DNA of 19,563 nucleotides from Gammaproteobacteria bacterium. GTDB taxonomy: Bacteria > Pseudomonadota > Gammaproteobacteria > Steroidobacterales > Steroidobacteraceae. The notes beneath the pieces were generated by a model that was given only the letters and a program-made list of their open reading frames with translations, made no database searches and had not been told where the DNA came from. The first letter of the stretch is position 1. Every line of letters begins with the position of its first letter. The DNA is taken from contig JAQGOE010000371.1 of the NCBI GenBank assembly GCA_028293725.1, positions 1-19,563 on the forward strand. The letters are read 5' to 3'. The position numbers were made by a program, and so were the translations under genes. Positions 17,995 to 19,563 of the stretch are shown in pieces.

Positions 17995-19163
17995 TTTCCC
18001 GTCTTGAACCGGGTCCACGTCCGCGTTAGCAGGCGGGTGTATTCCGGCGTCCTCGTGGGTTCTGGATGGAGCTTCGCCAGTACCTCCGGCGGCGGGTACA
18101 CGCCGGGGTCGTTGCGCAAGGCGTCGTTGATCGCCGCGGTCGGCGTATCGCCATTGGCGTACTTGACGAGATTCGTATTCCGGGCTGCGATCTCGGGACG
18201 CAGCAGGAAATTGATGAACAGGTGCGCGTTGTTGGGGTGCGGCGCGTCCGCAGGGATGGCCATCACATCGTAGTTACTGACCGCGCCTTCCTTCGGGATG
18301 TTGTACCCGATATCGATACCCTTGCCGGCTTCCTGGGCACGATCGTGCGCCTGTTTGATGTCACCCGACCAGCCGAGCGCCAGACAGGTCTCGCCGTTGG
18401 CGAGATCATCGATATACCGGGAAGAATGCACATAGCGGATGTACGGGCGGATCGCCATCAGCGCTTTTTCGGCCGCCTGCAGATCCTCCGGCGTGGCGCT
18501 GTTGGGATCCTTGCCGAGATAGATGAGCACTGTCGAGATGACTTCCGTCGGCGCATCGAGGAGCGACACGCCGCAGTCGGCAAACTTCGCCACCACGGCG
18601 GGATCGTAAAGCATGCGCCAACTGTCGACGGGCGCATCCGGCATACGCTGCTTGATCTTCTCCATGTTGTAACCCGGGCCGGACGTGATCCACATGTAGG
18701 TCACGGCGTAGGCGTTATCCGGATCGTACTCGGCCTCTTTCTTTACCACCTCGGGATCGAGGTTCTTGAGATTCGGCAGCAGCGCCTTGTTGAGCTTCTG
18801 ATACACGCCAGCCTGGATCTGGCGCGCCAGGAAGGGGCCCGAGGGCGCCACCACATCGTAATTGGTGTGCCCGGTGAGGAGCTTGGTCTCGAGCACCTCG
18901 TTCGAATCGAAGACGTCGTAATTGACCTTGATGCCGTATTCCTTCTCGAAGTCGGCTATCACGGTGGTGTCGATGTAGTCCGACCAGTTGTAGACGTTGA
19001 CGACCTTGTCAGCATCCATCGGTGCGCCGGAAGCAGCGGTCGCGGCAGGGCCGGACGCTGGCTTGGCACTTTCGTCGGAAGGGGATTTGGAACCGCCGGA
19101 GCAACCGGCCAATAGCGTGGCGAGAACCGCGCCAAGACAGAACGAGCGCAGAGCAATACTCAT
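17991..19163 (-). CDS. potF: Putrescine/polyamine ABC transporter substrate-binding lipoprotein
   Basis: 390 residues from the ATG at 19163, with AGAGG 5 nt upstream; the frame is open further upstream but without family content. It starts with a lipoprotein signal, LLAGC with C21 the acylated residue, and a Ser/Ala/Pro-rich tether to about residue 50. The binding protein follows E. coli PotF closely: NWSDYI (W60, S61, D62, Y63, matching W37-S38-D39-Y40), S108, E207 in DAPTEV, and W265 plus D268 in GWSGD. Counting from E. coli, F276 corresponds to Asn297 and S87 to Pro110, so part of the ligand pocket differs; the Asp equivalent to D278 is kept (D299). E. coli PotF is a soluble periplasmic protein, so lipidation is a difference. 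The specific polyamine bound is uncertain. Confidence 0.94.
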   Translation of the reverse strand: MSIALRSFCLGAVLATLLAGCSGGSKSPSDESAKPASGPAATAASGAPMDADKVVNVYNWSDYIDTTVIADFEKEYGIKVNYDVFDSNEVLETKLLTGHTNYDVVAPSGPFLARQIQAGVYQKLNKALLPNLKNLDPEVVKKEAEYDPDNAYAVTYMWITSGPGYNMEKIKQRMPDAPVDSWRMLYDPAVVAKFADCGVSLLDAPTEVISTVLIYLGKDPNSATPEDLQAAEKALMAIRPYIRYVHSSRYIDDLANGETCLALGWSGDIKQAHDRAQEAGKGIDIGYNIPKEGAVSNYDVMAIPADAPHPNNAHLFINFLLRPEIAARNTNLVKYANGDTPTAAINDALRNDPGVYPPPEVLAKLHPEPTRTPEYTRLLTRTWTRFKTGK

Positions 19164-19238
19164 GAAGCCTCTGATTGACGAACCGCGCAGACCCCCGGAA
19201 GGTGCGAGCGATTCGAGCCCCACGCGACCGGCGCCATT

Positions 19239-19244
19239 AATATA
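19239..19244 (-). promoter_or_regulatory. Candidate -10 element for the pot run
   Basis: TATATT on the minus strand lies in a short AT-rich island (19236-19246) within otherwise GC-rich DNA, about 75 nt upstream of the potF ATG. No good -35 is found at 16-18 nt, so an activator may be needed. Confidence 0.35.
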
Positions 19245-19265
19245 ACAGTCCGGCGGCCCGGGACG

Positions 19266-19311
19266 CCTGCTCGGTCGCGGCCGCCGCCCGGTGGACGCCC
19301 CGGCGAGCAGG
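19266..19311. repeat. Inverted repeat upstream of potF
   Basis: Perfect 8-bp arms (19266-19273 and 19304-19311) flank a 30-nt GC-rich centre that contains a GCGGCCGC palindrome at 19277-19284. It lies just upstream of the candidate -10. It could be an operator pair or simply secondary structure in GC-rich DNA. Confidence 0.4.
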
Positions 19312-19343
19312 AGCCCCGCCCGCCCGCCAACCGGCATGCTTTT

Positions 19344-19373
19344 CGCGAGGAAAAGCCGCGCCTTTTCCTCGCG
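19344..19373 (-). terminator. Hairpin downstream of the glutamine synthetase gene
   Basis: Perfect 12-bp inverted repeat (19344-19355 with 19362-19373) and a 6-nt loop, 59 nt past the glutamine synthetase stop. No T run follows on the minus strand, so intrinsic termination is uncertain. The 269-nt gap between glutamine synthetase and potF holds this hairpin, the inverted repeat and the candidate -10, and no gene that I can support. Confidence 0.45.
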
Positions 19374-19432
19374 GGCAGTCACAGCTCTAGGCGCGCCCGC
19401 GGGAATCGCGGCACGCGAGTCCCGCCAATAAA

Positions 19433-19563
19433 CTATACGTTCAGCAGCAGGTGCTCCCGCTCCCAGGAGCTGATCACCTGCAAGAACACCTCGTACTCCG
19501 CTTCCTTAACAATAGTGAACGCGGAGACGAACTGCTCGCCCAGCAGCTTCACCAGCGGCTCGC
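19433..19563 (-). CDS. Glutamine synthetase family, C-terminus (PuuA-like), 5' part outside window
   Basis: 43 codons ending in TAG at 19433-19435. The visible tail reads VKEAEYEVFLQVISSWEREH followed by LLLNV. This ending is characteristic of glutamine synthetase homologues that act as gamma-glutamylputrescine synthetase (PuuA type) beside polyamine importers. PuuA attaches glutamate to putrescine as the first step of its breakdown. Only the C-terminus is seen, so PuuA function versus ammonia-assimilating glutamine synthetase rests on the neighbouring potFGHI. Confidence 0.8.
   Translation of the reverse strand, partial: EPLVKLLGEQFVSAFTIVKEAEYEVFLQVISSWEREHLLLNV

Noticed and set aside
16378..18273. 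Plus-strand frames of over 300 codons at 16378-17331 and 17359-18273
   Set aside because: They are antisense to potH, potG and the 3' end of potF. No domain, no ribosome site, biased composition.
18066..19115. Plus-strand frame of 349 codons
   Set aside because: Antisense to potF across its conserved binding residues; composition is shadow-like.

Overview
This is ordinary chromosomal DNA from a GC-rich bacterium, densely packed with genes. Gene families and order (PotFGHI next to a PuuA-like glutamine synthetase, AceK with its substrate isocitrate dehydrogenase, and a patatin fused to an outer-membrane barrel) point to a Gammaproteobacterium. A Xanthomonadales/Nevskiales/Steroidobacter-like lineage is my guess at low confidence; the sequence does not settle it. 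I see no rRNA, tRNA, insertion sequence, prophage or CRISPR array. The only clearly mobile-type item is one brnTA toxin-antitoxin pair.

Layout. (1) 1-1889, minus: a PlpD-like patatin phospholipase that runs off the left edge. (2) 1926-4704, plus: a periplasmic PQQ-dependent dehydrogenase of the glucose dehydrogenase type with a TTG start, then a small membrane-anchored TPR protein. (3) 4728-7291, minus: an amino acid permease and agmatine deiminase, joined by a 4-nt ATGA overlap. (4) 7523-9539, plus: NADP-isocitrate dehydrogenase, a GC-rich hairpin and a NUDIX hydrolase. (5) 9556-10123, minus: brnT-brnA with a promoter/operator-like inverted repeat. (6) 10236-11963, plus: AceK, the kinase/phosphatase of isocitrate dehydrogenase. 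(7) 11967-19163, minus: a tight run potF-potG-potH-potI, polyphosphate glucokinase, methionine-type aminotransferase and a Cys/Met-metabolism PLP enzyme. (8) 19433-19563, minus: the C-terminus of a PuuA-type glutamine synthetase that runs off the right edge.

How it fits together. Two themes dominate. The first is polyamine and amino acid use: agmatine deiminase with a permease, a putrescine-type ABC importer and a gamma-glutamylputrescine-synthetase-like enzyme. The importer run continues into sugar phosphorylation and methionine/cysteine transamination or elimination genes. The second is control of the isocitrate branch point: Icd keeps the serine that AceK phosphorylates (residue 115 here), and AceK lies 1.4 kb away, separated by the NUDIX gene and brnTA.

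I found no convincing unknown system. The points most worth checking are the brnTA operator overlapping its own promoter, the altered ligand pocket and lipoprotein signal of PotF, the non-transport tail of the pot run, and the structured region upstream of potF.
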